Origin: Micromonospora rubida
GTDB lineage: Bacteria > Actinomycetota > Actinomycetes > Mycobacteriales > Micromonosporaceae
Assembly: GCF_009908295.1 (NCBI RefSeq)
Contig: NZ_JAAALO010000003.1
Coordinates: forward strand, 1-64,000
Direction of reading: 5' to 3'
DNA length: 64,000 nucleotides
The position numbers were made by a program, and so were the translations under genes. Positions 35,818 to 44,783 of the stretch are shown piece after piece. A model generated the notes under the pieces. It was given only the letters and a program-made list of their open reading frames with translations. It was not told the origin of the DNA and ran no database searches. The stretch's first letter is position 1. The number at the start of each line of letters is the position of its first letter.

Positions 35818-37118
35818 TGAGCACCGAAACTGTCGCCGCCGAGGTCGATCTCGGGGCGCGGCCGATGGACCTGCTGCGGTTCGCGACGGCGGGGAGCGTC
35901 GACGACGGCAAGTCGACGTTGATCGGCCGGCTGTTGTACGACACGAAGTCGTTGTTCACCGACCAGCTCGCCGCCGTCGAAGCCGTCAGCGCGGCGCGGG
36001 GGGACGAGTACACCAACCTCGCGTTGCTCACCGACGGCCTGCGGGCGGAGCGGGAGCAGGGCATCACGATCGATGTGGCGTACCGGTACTTCGCCACGCC
36101 GCGGCGGAAGTTCATCATCGCCGACACTCCGGGGCACATCCAGTACACCCGCAACATGGTCACCGGAGCATCCACCGCCGACCTGGCGCTGATCCTGGTC
36201 GACGCGCGCAAGGGCCTGGTGGAGCAGTCACGCCGGCACGCGTTCCTGTGTTCGCTGCTGCGGGTGCCGCACCTGGTGCTGTGTGTGAACAAGATGGACC
36301 TGGTCGATTTCTCGCAGGAGGTGTTCGAGCGGATCGCGGACGAGTTCACGGCATTCGCGGCGAAGCTGGACGTGCCCGACCTGACGGTGGTGCCGGTGTC
36401 GGCCCTGCGGGGGGACAACATCGTGTCCCGGTCGGAGAACATGCCGTGGTACGACGGCCCGTCGTTGCTGCATCATCTGGAGCGGGTGCACATCGCCTCG
36501 GACCGGAACCTGCAGGATGTGCGGTTCCCGGTGCAGTACGTGATCCGGCCGCAGTCCACGACGGTGACGGACTACCGGGGGTACGCCGGTCAGGTGGCCT
36601 CGGGGGTGTTGAAGCCGGGGGACGAGGTGATGGTGCTGCCGTCGGGGTTCACCAGCCGCATCGCGGCGGTGGAGACGGCGGACGGGCCGGTGGAGGAGGC
36701 GTTCCCGCCGATGTCGGTCACGGTCCGCCTCGAAGACGAGATCGACATCTCCCGCGGTGACATGATCTGCCGGCCGAACAACGCCCCGGCGGTGGCGCAG
36801 GACATCGAGGCGATGGTCTGCTGGATGGACGAGACCCGCCCGTTGCAGGTCGGCGGCAAGTACGCGATCAAGCACACCACCCGCTCGGCGCGGGCGATCG
36901 TGCGGGGTCTGCACTACCGACTCGACATCAACTCGCTGCACCGCGACGAGACCGCCGCCGAGCTGAGGCTCAACGAGATCGGCCGGGTCCGGCTGCGGAC
37001 GACGGTGCCGCTGCTGGCCGACGAGTACCGCCGCAACCGCACCACCGGCGGCTTCGTCATCATCGACGAGACCACCAACCGCACCGTCGGCGCCGGCATG
37101 ATCGTCGAAACCGCCTAA
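35817..37118 (+). CDS. cysN: Sulfate adenylyltransferase subunit 1 (GTPase)
   Basis: 433 residues, EF-Tu-like GTPase that drives APS synthesis with CysD. G1 GSVDDGKST (about 26-34), the switch region GITIDVAYRYF, G3 DTPGH and G4 NKMDL are intact, followed by two beta-barrel domains. There is no fused APS kinase (CysC) domain, and no cysC or cysH in the window, so APS must be used by genes elsewhere. A very long hairpin follows the stop. Confidence 0.96.
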   Translation: MSTETVAAEVDLGARPMDLLRFATAGSVDDGKSTLIGRLLYDTKSLFTDQLAAVEAVSAARGDEYTNLALLTDGLRAEREQGITIDVAYRYFATPRRKFIIADTPGHIQYTRNMVTGASTADLALILVDARKGLVEQSRRHAFLCSLLRVPHLVLCVNKMDLVDFSQEVFERIADEFTAFAAKLDVPDLTVVPVSALRGDNIVSRSENMPWYDGPSLLHHLERVHIASDRNLQDVRFPVQYVIRPQSTTVTDYRGYAGQVASGVLKPGDEVMVLPSGFTSRIAAVETADGPVEEAFPPMSVTVRLEDEIDISRGDMICRPNNAPAVAQDIEAMVCWMDETRPLQVGGKYAIKHTTRSARAIVRGLHYRLDINSLHRDETAAELRLNEIGRVRLRTTVPLLADEYRRNRTTGGFVIIDETTNRTVGAGMIVETA

Positions 37119-37153
37119 CCCAGCCGCACTCCTCCCCACCCCTCGAACGCTTC

Positions 37154-37213
37154 GCAATTTCACGGAAAGAGTGGCCATCCGGGCTTGGATGGCCACTCTT
37201 TCCGTGAAATTGC
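37154..37213. repeat. Perfect 27-bp palindromic hairpin between cysN and galK
   Basis: Bases 37154-37180 are the exact reverse complement of 37187-37213, with a 6-base loop GGGCTT. The arms contain AATTTCACGGAAAGAGTGG and are far more AT-rich than the surroundings. It lies between convergent genes, so it may act as a terminator, but its length, perfection and composition suggest a mobile or REP-like intergenic element. Confidence 0.85.
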
Positions 37214-37246
37214 AGGGCAGAGCGCGCGGGGCGCGCGGGGCGCGTG

Positions 37247-37328
37247 GGTGGGGTGGGTGGGGGCGCGGTGGGGTGGGTGGGGGTTAGGGGTGGGGGGTGG
37301 GGGTGGACAGGTGGGAGGTGGGGGTGGG
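37247..37328 (+). repeat. G-rich low-complexity tract overlapping the end of galK
   Basis: The plus strand is a run of GGGTGGGG-type units, with many G3-G6 tracts separated by one or a few bases, and can form G-quadruplexes. It encodes, on the other strand, the C-terminal Thr/Pro/His tail of GalK and continues past its stop. Confidence 0.7.
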
Positions 37329-38456
37329 GAAGTTGCGGGCGGCGTAGGCGGTGGTGATGGTGGCGGTCGTCGGGTCGGCGCGGTCGGCGTCGATCAGGGC
37401 GAGGACGCAGCCGCCGAAGCCGCCGCCGGTCATCCGTGCGCCGTACGCCCCGGCCGCGAGGGCCGCCTCGACCGCCGTGTCGATCTCCGGCACGGTGATC
37501 TCGAAGTCGTCCCGCATCGAGGCGTGCGAGGCGGTCAGCAGCGGGCCGATGTCGCTGATCCGGCCGGCGCGCAGCAGTTCGACGGTGTCGAGCACCCGCT
37601 GGTTCTCGGTCACCACGTGTCGGACCCGGCGGCGGGTCTCGTCGTCGTCGAGCCGGGCGAGGGCCTCGCCCAGCCCGGCGGCGGGGACGTCGCGCAGCGC
37701 GGCCACCCCGAGCAGCTTCGCCGCCCGCTCGCAGGCGGCGCGGCGGGAGGCGTACTCGCCGCCGGCGTGCCGGTGCGGGGCCCGGCTGTCGATCACCAGC
37801 ACGGCCAGGCCGGCGGCGGCCAGGTCGAACGGGATGTGTTCGACGGACTCGGTGCGGCAGTCGAGGAACAGCGCGTGGCCGGGGCGGCAGCGGATCACGG
37901 CGGACTGGTCCATGATCCCGGTGGGCACGCCGACGTAGGCGTTCTCGGCCCGCTGGGCGAGCCGGGGTCGCCGCTCGGCCGGCAGGTCCACCCCGCCGAG
38001 GTCGACCAGGGCGGCCAGCACGGCGGCCTCCAGCGCCGCCGAGGAGGACAGCCCGGAGCCGACCGGCACGTCTGAGGCGATGGCGAGCCGCGCGCCGGGC
38101 ACGTGGTGGCCGGCGTCCCGCAGCGCCCAGACCACCCCGGCCACGTACGCGCCCCAGCCGGTGACCCGGCCGGGCGCGGCGATCTCGTCGGCGCCGAACT
38201 CGACCGGGGCGTCGGACAGCTCCGACCAGACCGTCCACCGCCCGCTGTCCTGCGGCGCGGCGGCGACGACGGTACGCAGCGGCAGCGTGAACGGCAGCAC
38301 GAAGCCGTCGTTGTAGTCGGTGTGCTCGCCGATCAGGTTGGCCCGGCCGGGAGCCGCCCAGCGGCCGGCGGGCGGTTCGCCGTACCGGTGCAGGAATCCG
38401 GCGGTGGCGCGGTCGGCGACGTCGCCGGTGGGGCCGGGACGGGCGGGGTCGGTCAA
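37284..38456 (-). CDS. galK: Galactokinase
   Basis: 390 residues, GHMP kinase that phosphorylates galactose at C1 (Leloir pathway). Motifs: APGRANLIGEHTDYNDG (galactokinase signature), VPVGSGLSSSAALE (ATP loop) and GARMTGGGFGG. The last 15 residues (FPTPTSHLSTPTPHP) are a low-complexity tail made by a G/C-rich tract. The start is TTG 38456, which shares TTGA with the galE stop; a rare codon but strongly supported by the coupling and by the correct N-terminus. galT is not present in this unit. Confidence 0.93.
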   Translation of the reverse strand: MTDPARPGPTGDVADRATAGFLHRYGEPPAGRWAAPGRANLIGEHTDYNDGFVLPFTLPLRTVVAAAPQDSGRWTVWSELSDAPVEFGADEIAAPGRVTGWGAYVAGVVWALRDAGHHVPGARLAIASDVPVGSGLSSSAALEAAVLAALVDLGGVDLPAERRPRLAQRAENAYVGVPTGIMDQSAVIRCRPGHALFLDCRTESVEHIPFDLAAAGLAVLVIDSRAPHRHAGGEYASRRAACERAAKLLGVAALRDVPAAGLGEALARLDDDETRRRVRHVVTENQRVLDTVELLRAGRISDIGPLLTASHASMRDDFEITVPEIDTAVEAALAAGAYGARMTGGGFGGCVLALIDADRADPTTATITTAYAARNFPTPTSHLSTPTPHP

Positions 38457-39436
38457 GGAAGTTCCAGGACGTGCGTGCGGTAGAAGGCCCAGGCGTCGCC
38501 GACCATGTCGTGCAGGGTGGGCTTCTCGGGCACCCAGCCCAGCTCCTCGCGGGCCAGCGCGGAGGAGGCGACCAGTTCGGCCGGGTCGCCCTCGCGGCGC
38601 GGTGCCACCTCGACCGGCAGCGGCCGGCCGGTGACCTCGCGGACCACGTCGATGACCTGCCGGTTGGTGAACCCGGCGCCGTTGCCCAGGTTGTAGATCC
38701 GGTGCCGGCCGGGCACGGCGGCGGTGAGCGCCAGCAGGTGGGCGCGGGCCAGGTCCTCGACGTGGATGTAGTCGCGCACGCAGGTGCCGTCGACGGTGGG
38801 GTAGTCGTCGCCGAAGAGCTGGAGCTTCTCCCGCCGGCCGGAGGCCACGTCCAGGGCGATCGGGATGAGGTGGGTCTCCGGGTCGTGCCGCTCGCCGAGG
38901 GCGAGGTCGCCGCGCAGGTACGCCCCGGTGACGTTGAAGTAGCGCAGCGAGACGGCGGCCAGGTCGTGCCCGATCGCCTCGGAGGTGAGCGCCATGTCGA
39001 CGGCGAGCTTGGTGGCGCCGTACGTGTTGGTGGGGGCCTTGACGGCCGTCTCCGGGATGGGCAGCTCGACCGGGTTGCCGTAGACGGCGGCGGTGGAGGA
39101 GAAGACCATCCTCGGCACGCCGGCGGCCCGGACCGCGTCGATCAGGGCGAGCGAGCCAACGGTGTTGTTGTGCCAGTACAGCTCCGGCTTGACCATCGAC
39201 TCGCCGGCGGCGATCAGGGCGGCGAGGTGCAGCACCCCGTCGAAGCCCGCCCCCGGGGTGAGCACCCGGGCCGCGTCGTGGATCGGCGCGTCGACCCAGG
39301 TGGCCTCCGGGGCGAGCGCCTCCCGGTGCCCGGTGCGCAGGTCGTCGAGGACGACCACCTCGTGGCCGGCGTCGAGCAGCAGCCGGGTGACCACGCTGCC
39401 GATGTAGCCGGCGCCGCCGGTGACGAGCAGTTTCAC
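38453..39436 (-). CDS. galE: UDP-glucose 4-epimerase
   Basis: 327 residues, short-chain dehydrogenase fold interconverting UDP-galactose and UDP-glucose. NAD-binding GGAGYIGS at about 7-14, the catalytic Ser/Thr in FSSTAAVYG, and Tyr-x3-Lys in NTYGATK are present. GTG 39436 has AGGAGG upstream and begins directly at KLLVTGGAGYIG. It is first in a two-gene operon with galK, with the stop and start codons overlapping. Confidence 0.94.
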   Translation of the reverse strand: MKLLVTGGAGYIGSVVTRLLLDAGHEVVVLDDLRTGHREALAPEATWVDAPIHDAARVLTPGAGFDGVLHLAALIAAGESMVKPELYWHNNTVGSLALIDAVRAAGVPRMVFSSTAAVYGNPVELPIPETAVKAPTNTYGATKLAVDMALTSEAIGHDLAAVSLRYFNVTGAYLRGDLALGERHDPETHLIPIALDVASGRREKLQLFGDDYPTVDGTCVRDYIHVEDLARAHLLALTAAVPGRHRIYNLGNGAGFTNRQVIDVVREVTGRPLPVEVAPRREGDPAELVASSALAREELGWVPEKPTLHDMVGDAWAFYRTHVLELP

Positions 39437-39536
39437 GTCGAGTCCTCCTGCCTGGCCGCGCCTCGCGTGGCCGTTCGTGATCACCCTACGGCGGCTCGCT
39501 GTGGCCGCACGCCCTGTCACCGAGCCTTCGGGGCTC

Positions 39537-39542
39537 TACCAT
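39537..39542 (+). promoter_or_regulatory. -10 element of the CorC-like gene
   Basis: TACCAT ends 8 bases before ATG 39551 with no ribosome binding site between, consistent with leaderless transcription. Confidence 0.35.
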
Positions 39543-39550
39543 CTACAGGC

Positions 39551-40570
39551 ATGCGGGAAGCGGGCGGTCCCGGGCTCCGACGACGATCGCCGGGGCGGGT
39601 CCGGCGCGTTCCGGGGCCGCTGGCCCGGGCGGTCGCCCGGCTCGTGGTCCGGGCCGCCGACGGTGCCACCCGGATGGTCACCGACCTGCTCGGGGCCAGC
39701 CCCGCGGCCGGCCGGGAACGGATCAGCGAGGCGGAGCTGCGCGACCTGGTCGCCGCCAACACCGTCCTCGACCCGGACGAGCGGCGGATCATCGACGAGG
39801 TGCTGGTGGCCGGCGCGAGCCTGGTCCGTGAGGTGATGATGCCCCGCACCGAGGTGGTCTTCCTCTCCGCCGGGCTGAGCCTGGCCGAGGCGGAGCGGCT
39901 GGTCCGGGCGGAGACGCACACCCGCTACCCGGTGGTCGACGGCACCCACGACGACGTGGTCGGCTTCGTCCACCTGCGCGATGTGCTGCTGCGCCCCGAA
40001 TTCGACCCGAACACCACCGTCGGCGAGCTGACCCGGGAGGTCAAGCGGCTGCCCGGCAGCAAGCGGGTGCTGGCCGCGCTGACCGAGATGCGCCGCGAGG
40101 GCCACCACCTGGCGGTGGTGGTCGACGAGTACGGCGGCACCGCCGGCATCGTCACGTGCGAGGACCTGATCGAGGAACTGGTCGGGGAGATCCACGACGA
40201 GCACGACGACACCCCCGAGCCGGCGCTGGCCGGGCTGCCCGCCGTGGTGGACGGCCGGCTCAACCTCGCCCACTTCGCCGAGCGCACCGGGGTGCGGCTG
40301 CCCGCCGGCCCGTACGAGACGGTGGGCGGGTACGTGATGGCGGCGCTCGGCCGGCTGCCGATCGACGGCGACGAGGTGCCGGTGCCCCTGGCCCCGGGCA
40401 ACGGCGGTGCCCCCGACGTCCCGCCCGGCGGGTGGCTGCTGCGGGTGCTCACGCTGGAGGGGCGCCGGGTGGCCCGGCTCGCGGTCTCCGCGGTGCGCCT
40501 GCCCGAGCCGCGACGCGGGGCCGCCGCCACGATGTCGGCGGCCGAGAGCCGACCCGCCGGCCCGTCATGA
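39551..40570 (+). CDS. CBS-domain/CorC-HlyC protein lacking the membrane domain
   Basis: 339 residues. A basic N-terminal stretch is followed by the segment ERISEAELRDLVAA, two CBS domains (VREVMMPRTEVVFLS; ...VVDEYGGTAGIVTCEDLIEE) and a C-terminal CorC_HlyC domain (YETVGGYVMAALGRLP). The DUF21 membrane domain of full-length CNNM/CorC transporters is absent, as in CorC/YbeX-type soluble forms linked to magnesium-cobalt homeostasis and ribosome maturation. Function is inferred from the family only. Confidence 0.85.
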   Translation: MREAGGPGLRRRSPGRVRRVPGPLARAVARLVVRAADGATRMVTDLLGASPAAGRERISEAELRDLVAANTVLDPDERRIIDEVLVAGASLVREVMMPRTEVVFLSAGLSLAEAERLVRAETHTRYPVVDGTHDDVVGFVHLRDVLLRPEFDPNTTVGELTREVKRLPGSKRVLAALTEMRREGHHLAVVVDEYGGTAGIVTCEDLIEELVGEIHDEHDDTPEPALAGLPAVVDGRLNLAHFAERTGVRLPAGPYETVGGYVMAALGRLPIDGDEVPVPLAPGNGGAPDVPPGGWLLRVLTLEGRRVARLAVSAVRLPEPRRGAAATMSAAESRPAGPS

Positions 40571-40683
40571 CGTACGCCGGTGAGTGCTGACAGAATTGCC
40601 GGCATGTTCCCGCCGGTGCGCTTCGAGTAGCCGGCGCGACGGTGCGGGTGGACGGGCCGGTGGCCGGAGGGGTGGCGCAGAGC

Positions 40684-41229
40684 GTGGATCGCAGTGGCGG
40701 GGCGCCGGTGGTCGGCGACACCATCCAGCTCGGGATCGCGGTGGACATCCCGGAGCCGTGGGGTGGGGCGCTCACCCGGCGCCGGGTCGAGGCCGGCGAC
40801 CCCCTGGTGGTCCCGGCGCATGTGACGCTGCTCGGGCCCACCGAGATTCCGGTGGCGGCGCTGCCTGCGGTCGAGCGGCACCTCGCCGCGGTGGCCGTCG
40901 CCCACCTGCCGTTCACGCTGCACCTGCGCGGCACCGGCACGTTCCGCCCGGTCACCCAGGTGGTCTTCGTGGCGGTGGCCGCCGGGATCAGCGAGTGCGA
41001 GCTGCTGGCCGCAGCGATCAGCGCCGCGCCCGAGCTGCACCGGGAGGCCCGCTTCCCGTACCACCCGCATGTCACGGTGGCGCAGGACGTCGCGCCGGAG
41101 GCGCTGGACAGGGCGTACGAGGACCTGGCCGACTTCTCGGCGATGTTCGAGGTGGGCTCGTTCACCCTCTTCTCCCACAGTGGGCAGGCTCGGTGGCAGC
41201 CGCGCCGGGACTTCCTGCTCGGCGTCTGA
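40684..41229 (+). CDS. 2'-5' RNA ligase family (2H phosphoesterase) protein
   Basis: About 181 residues. The two signature HxT motifs are present: PAHVTLLGP near residue 47 and PHVTVAQD near 130, the paired catalytic His of 2H phosphoesterases, which act on cyclic phosphates or 2'-5' linkages in RNA or nucleotides. GTG 40684 is favoured by GGAGGGG 11 bases upstream; GTG 40642 would add 14 residues. Located between the CorC-like and YihY genes in the same orientation. Confidence 0.85.
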   Translation: MDRSGGAPVVGDTIQLGIAVDIPEPWGGALTRRRVEAGDPLVVPAHVTLLGPTEIPVAALPAVERHLAAVAVAHLPFTLHLRGTGTFRPVTQVVFVAVAAGISECELLAAAISAAPELHREARFPYHPHVTVAQDVAPEALDRAYEDLADFSAMFEVGSFTLFSHSGQARWQPRRDFLLGV

Positions 41230-41277
41230 ACCGGCGGACCGTCGACGTGTCGGTGGCCGATCGGCGAGGATGACGGC

Positions 41278-42201
41278 GTGAACGTGATCGGGCGGATCGA
41301 GGCCGGCATCGACCGGCGGGTCAGCGCCGCGCGGCGCCGGTCACGGACGTTCGACCACCTGTGGCGGGCCGGGGCGCTCTACGGCGAGGTGCTCGCCGCG
41401 CGGCTGGCGGCGGCCATCGCGTACTACGGCTTCTTCGCGGTCTTCGCGCTCGCCCTGGTCGCGTACTCGATCTTCGGGGCGATCCTGGAGGACAACGACG
41501 AGATCAGCACCTCGGCCGCCGGGTTCCTCCGGGAGAATCTGCCCTTCCTGGACCCGGTGCAGATCGCCCAGAGCAGCGGCACCGTCGGCGTGGTCGGCCT
41601 GGTCATCCTGGCCTTCACCGGGATCGGCTGGGTGGAGGCGATCCGCTCGTCGCAGCGGCTGATATACGGGCTCAACCAGCAGCCCGGCAACCTGGTGGTG
41701 CGTCGGCTGGTCGACCTGGGCGTGCTGGTGCTGGTGTTCGTGATGCTCGGTGTCTCGGTGGCCGCCGTGGACACGCTGGAGTCGCTGCTGCGGTTGCTGC
41801 TGAGCAGCACCGGCTCGGTGGGGCTGACGGTGGTGAGCGCGGCGCTCAGCGTGCTGGTCAACGCGGTGCTGGCGACGGCGCTGCTGGTGGCGGTGCCCCG
41901 GCTTCGGATGAGCCGGCGCCGGCTGCGCCCGGTGGTGTTCGTGGTCGCGGTCGGGATCACGCTGCTGAACACGGTCGGGCGGTACTACGTGATGCGCACC
42001 GAGCGGAACCCGGCGTACACGGTGGTGGCCGGGGCGGTCGGCGTGCTGCTCTATCTCTACCTGCTCAACCAGCTCGTCCTGTTCGGCGCGGCCCTCGCCG
42101 CGACCAGCCCGTACGGCCGGGTGGTGGACCTGGCCGAGGGGCCGGTGCCGGCGGACATCGACGCCGACACCGACCCGGGTGCGCCCGGGGGAGCGAGCTG
42201 A
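41278..42201 (+). CDS. YihY/UPF0761-family membrane protein
   Basis: 307 residues with about six membrane spans and the family features RLAAAIAYYGFFAVFALALV and FTGIGWVEAIRSS. Once annotated as ribonuclease BN in error; the real role is unknown, possibly membrane-stress or transport. GTG 41278 follows a GAGGATGA stretch. The C-terminal tail is acidic (ADIDADTDPG). Confidence 0.88.
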   Translation: MNVIGRIEAGIDRRVSAARRRSRTFDHLWRAGALYGEVLAARLAAAIAYYGFFAVFALALVAYSIFGAILEDNDEISTSAAGFLRENLPFLDPVQIAQSSGTVGVVGLVILAFTGIGWVEAIRSSQRLIYGLNQQPGNLVVRRLVDLGVLVLVFVMLGVSVAAVDTLESLLRLLLSSTGSVGLTVVSAALSVLVNAVLATALLVAVPRLRMSRRRLRPVVFVVAVGITLLNTVGRYYVMRTERNPAYTVVAGAVGVLLYLYLLNQLVLFGAALAATSPYGRVVDLAEGPVPADIDADTDPGAPGGAS

Positions 42202-42271
42202 CCTGCGGATCGTCGTGGACCCGCACCGGATCGACGCTGAATAGCCGGCAATTCGGGCAAAAGCCACCCGC

Positions 42272-42745
42272 GTGAACGTGAGAATCCACCATGATGAGCG
42301 CGTGGGCGCTCTCGTGACGTTGGATCTGCCGGAAGACTCGCCGATGCTCGGCCTGCCGTGGATCATCACCTTCGGGCCGCTCGGCGACGCCGACGAGTGG
42401 GAACCGGTGGTCTGCGGCCCGTACGAGCGACCGCACGCGCTGGCCCTCGCCGAGTCGGTGGTGGCCGAGGAACAGCTCATGGCGGTGGTCGAGCCCCTGC
42501 TGCCGGCGCTGTCGCCGGACGAGATCCGCAGCGAGATCGCCGCCGCCCAGATCGCCGCGCAGGACGAGGACAACCGGATCGAGGCGGCCGACCTCTACGG
42601 CGACTTCGAGGACGTCATCGACGACGAGCTGGAGGCAGCGGCCGAGGCGGACGACCGGACCGGGCCGCTGCCGGCGCCGGACGAGGCCGAGCTGCGGGCC
42701 GGCTTCGCCCGGATCGCCAAGCTGCTCACCGAGAAGGGCGGCTGA
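42272..42745 (+). CDS. Acidic protein of unknown function
   Basis: 157 residues, no signal peptide or membrane span. The first half is compact (LPEDSPMLGLPWIITFGPLG, CGPYERPHALALAE); the second is strongly acidic and helical (DEIRSEIAAAQIAAQDEDNR, DDELEAAAEADD). I do not recognise the family. Steady codon bias supports a real gene. GTG 42272 or a later GTG at 42302 may be the start. It precedes a terminator and the convergent glucosidase gene. Confidence 0.6.
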   Translation: MNVRIHHDERVGALVTLDLPEDSPMLGLPWIITFGPLGDADEWEPVVCGPYERPHALALAESVVAEEQLMAVVEPLLPALSPDEIRSEIAAAQIAAQDEDNRIEAADLYGDFEDVIDDELEAAAEADDRTGPLPAPDEAELRAGFARIAKLLTEKGG

Positions 42746-42848
42746 CCGGGCGGCCGGCCGGCGCTCCCGTCGCCTGACGGTGACGGGGAACACTTCCGCC
42801 GTGCCGCGATCCGGCGTGGCGCGGGTCGGTCCCGCGACCCAGATGGAC

Positions 42849-42886
42849 GCCGGTGCCCCGCGGAGCGGACTCCGCGGGGCACCGGC
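42849..42886. terminator. Bidirectional terminator, 17-bp perfect stem
   Basis: Bases 42849-42865 pair exactly with 42870-42886 around a CGGA tetraloop, between the convergent acidic-protein and glucosidase genes. Confidence 0.85.
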
Positions 42887-42982
42887 GGCACCTCACCCCC
42901 CACCACAAGGGGTCGACTACCCAGTCGCCCGTCGGCGCGGGGCACAACGGACGACCAGGGGCTCGGTGAGAGTCTACCCAGG

Positions 42983-44620
42983 TCAGCGCCGGTCGAACCA
43001 CGCGGCGGCGTCCACCGGCAGGACGTGCCCGACGCCCTGTTCGGTGAGCTCCGCGCTGGCGGCGACCGGCCGGCCGTAGCCGTCGACCAGGACCTCGGCG
43101 TCGCTGAGGTTGACCACGCAGGTCAGCTCGGCCTCGCGGGCGGCCCGACGGAAGGCCAGCACCCCCGGGCCGGTGGTCTCCAGCCAGGTCACCTCGCCGG
43201 CGTCCGGGCCGAGTGCGGGGTGGGAGTGCCGGATCCCCAGCGCGGCGCGGTAGAGCTCCAGCGTCGAGCCGGGCACCCCGGCCTGGGCGGCGACGGAGAG
43301 GGCGGCCCAGGTGGCCGGGGCCGGCAGCCAGCTCGGCTCGCTGCCCTCGGGGCCGAAGCCGTACGGGGCCAGCTCGCCGCTCCACGGAATCGGCACCCGG
43401 CAGCCGTCCCGGCTCTCGCCGGTGCGCAGGAACGACGGGTCCTGGCGCAGCTCGTCCGGCAGGTCGAGCACCTCCGGCAGGCCCAGCTCCTCGCCCTGGT
43501 AGAGGTACGCGCAGCCGGGCAGGGCGAGCATCAGCAGGCTGGCGGCCCGGGCCCGGCGCAGCCCGACCTCGCCGTCGCCGTACCGGGTGACGTGCCGCTG
43601 CTTGTCGTGGTTGGACAGCACCCAGGTGGTCGGCGCGCCGACGATCGTCGCCTCGGCCAGGGCGGTGTCGATCACCTTGCGGAACGAGTCGGCCGACCAG
43701 GTGGCGTCGAGGAAGTCGAAGCTGAAGGCCTGGTGCAGCTCGTCCGGGCCGATGTAGCGGGCCAGCCGCTGGGGCGTCTCGGCCCATGCCTCGGCGACCG
43801 CCATCCGGCCGCCGGGGTAGCTGTCCAGGATCGGCCGCCAGGCCCGGTAGATCTCGTGCACCTCGTCCTGGTCGAAGTAGGGCAGCCGGCCCTTGCCGAG
43901 CAGCTCCGACTGGCGCCGGCCGGTGGTCATGCTGTTGAAGCCGACGTCCGGCAGCCCCTCGGCCTTGATCATGCCGTGGGCCACGTCGATGCGGAACCCG
44001 TCCACGCCCCGGTCGAGCCAGAACCGCAGGACGTCCTCGAACTCGGCGCGGACCTCGGGGTGGCGCCAGTCGAGGTCCGGCTGGGCCGGGTCGAACAGGT
44101 GCAGGTACCACTGGCCGTCGGGCACCCGGGTCCAGGCGGGGCCGCCGAAGATGCTCTCCCAGTCGTTCGGCGGCAGCTCGCCGTCGGTGCCCCTGCCCTC
44201 GGCGAAGAGGTAGCGGGCCCGCTCGGCGGAACCGGGGGCGGCGGCGAGCGCGGCGGCGAACCACGGGTGCGCGCTGGAGGTGTGGTTGGGCACCAGATCG
44301 ACGATGATCCGCAGGCCCAGGGCGTGCGCGTCGGTGATCATCGCGTCGAAGTCGGTGAGGGTGCCGAAGATCGGGTCGACGTCGCGGTAGTCGGCCACGT
44401 CGTAGCCGCCGTCGACCATCGGCGAGGTGTAGAAGGGGGTGAGCCAGAGCGCGTCGACCCCGAGGTCACGCAGGTACGGCAGGCGTTCGCGGACACCCCG
44501 CAGGTCGCCGACGCCGTCGCCGTTCGAGTCGGCGAAGCTGCGGACGTAGACCTGGTAGACGACCGCGGAGCGCCACCAGTCGTCGTCGGAGGTCAGCGGC
44601 GTGGGGTTGCTGTCGGTCAT
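42983..44620 (-). CDS. Alpha-glucosidase (GH13, oligo-glucosidase type)
   Basis: 545 residues, cytoplasmic glycoside hydrolase that releases glucose from imported maltose or maltodextrins. GH13 regions in order: DLVPNHTSSAHPWF, GFRIDVAHGM (Asp nucleophile), AVAEAWAE (Glu acid/base) and LSNHDKQR (Asp stabiliser); no signal peptide. ATG 44620 starts the family-like MTDSNP... WWRSAVVYQVYVRSF. A CTTGCGCAAG operator lies 115 bases upstream, and the LacI-type gene is just behind it in the same orientation, so it belongs to the maltose regulon. Confidence 0.93.
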   Translation of the reverse strand: MTDSNPTPLTSDDDWWRSAVVYQVYVRSFADSNGDGVGDLRGVRERLPYLRDLGVDALWLTPFYTSPMVDGGYDVADYRDVDPIFGTLTDFDAMITDAHALGLRIIVDLVPNHTSSAHPWFAAALAAAPGSAERARYLFAEGRGTDGELPPNDWESIFGGPAWTRVPDGQWYLHLFDPAQPDLDWRHPEVRAEFEDVLRFWLDRGVDGFRIDVAHGMIKAEGLPDVGFNSMTTGRRQSELLGKGRLPYFDQDEVHEIYRAWRPILDSYPGGRMAVAEAWAETPQRLARYIGPDELHQAFSFDFLDATWSADSFRKVIDTALAEATIVGAPTTWVLSNHDKQRHVTRYGDGEVGLRRARAASLLMLALPGCAYLYQGEELGLPEVLDLPDELRQDPSFLRTGESRDGCRVPIPWSGELAPYGFGPEGSEPSWLPAPATWAALSVAAQAGVPGSTLELYRAALGIRHSHPALGPDAGEVTWLETTGPGVLAFRRAAREAELTCVVNLSDAEVLVDGYGRPVAASAELTEQGVGHVLPVDAAAWFDRR

Positions 44621-44734
44621 CGGTGGCGATCCCCGTTCTGCCGCGCGGGACGGCGTGGTGCGGCGTGGCACGGCGGTGTGCCACCCGGGTGTCAGAGCAG
44701 AATGCCGCCCGGCTACTGCAAGAGTCAAGCAGGG

Positions 44735-44744
44735 CTTGCGCAAG
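44735..44744. promoter_or_regulatory. LacI-type operator CTTGCGCAAG upstream of the glucosidase gene
   Basis: A perfect 10-bp palindrome with an extra GCAAG half-site at 44718-44722. The same CTTGC/GCAAG half-sites occur in the malE promoter region. It matches the CTTGC-type sites bound by actinobacterial maltose repressors as I recall them; assignment to the adjacent LacI-type protein is inference. Confidence 0.6.
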
Positions 44745-44783
44745 AATTGACGCCGCTGGTGGCGGGAGTGGCCCGGGGAGGGC

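Noticed and set aside
40604..40630. Eight-codon frame MFPPVRFE after a CAGAAT-like -10 box
   Set aside because: The promoter-like geometry is tempting, but the frame is too short to judge and shows no link to the 2'-5' ligase start; more probably a chance ATG near a start site.
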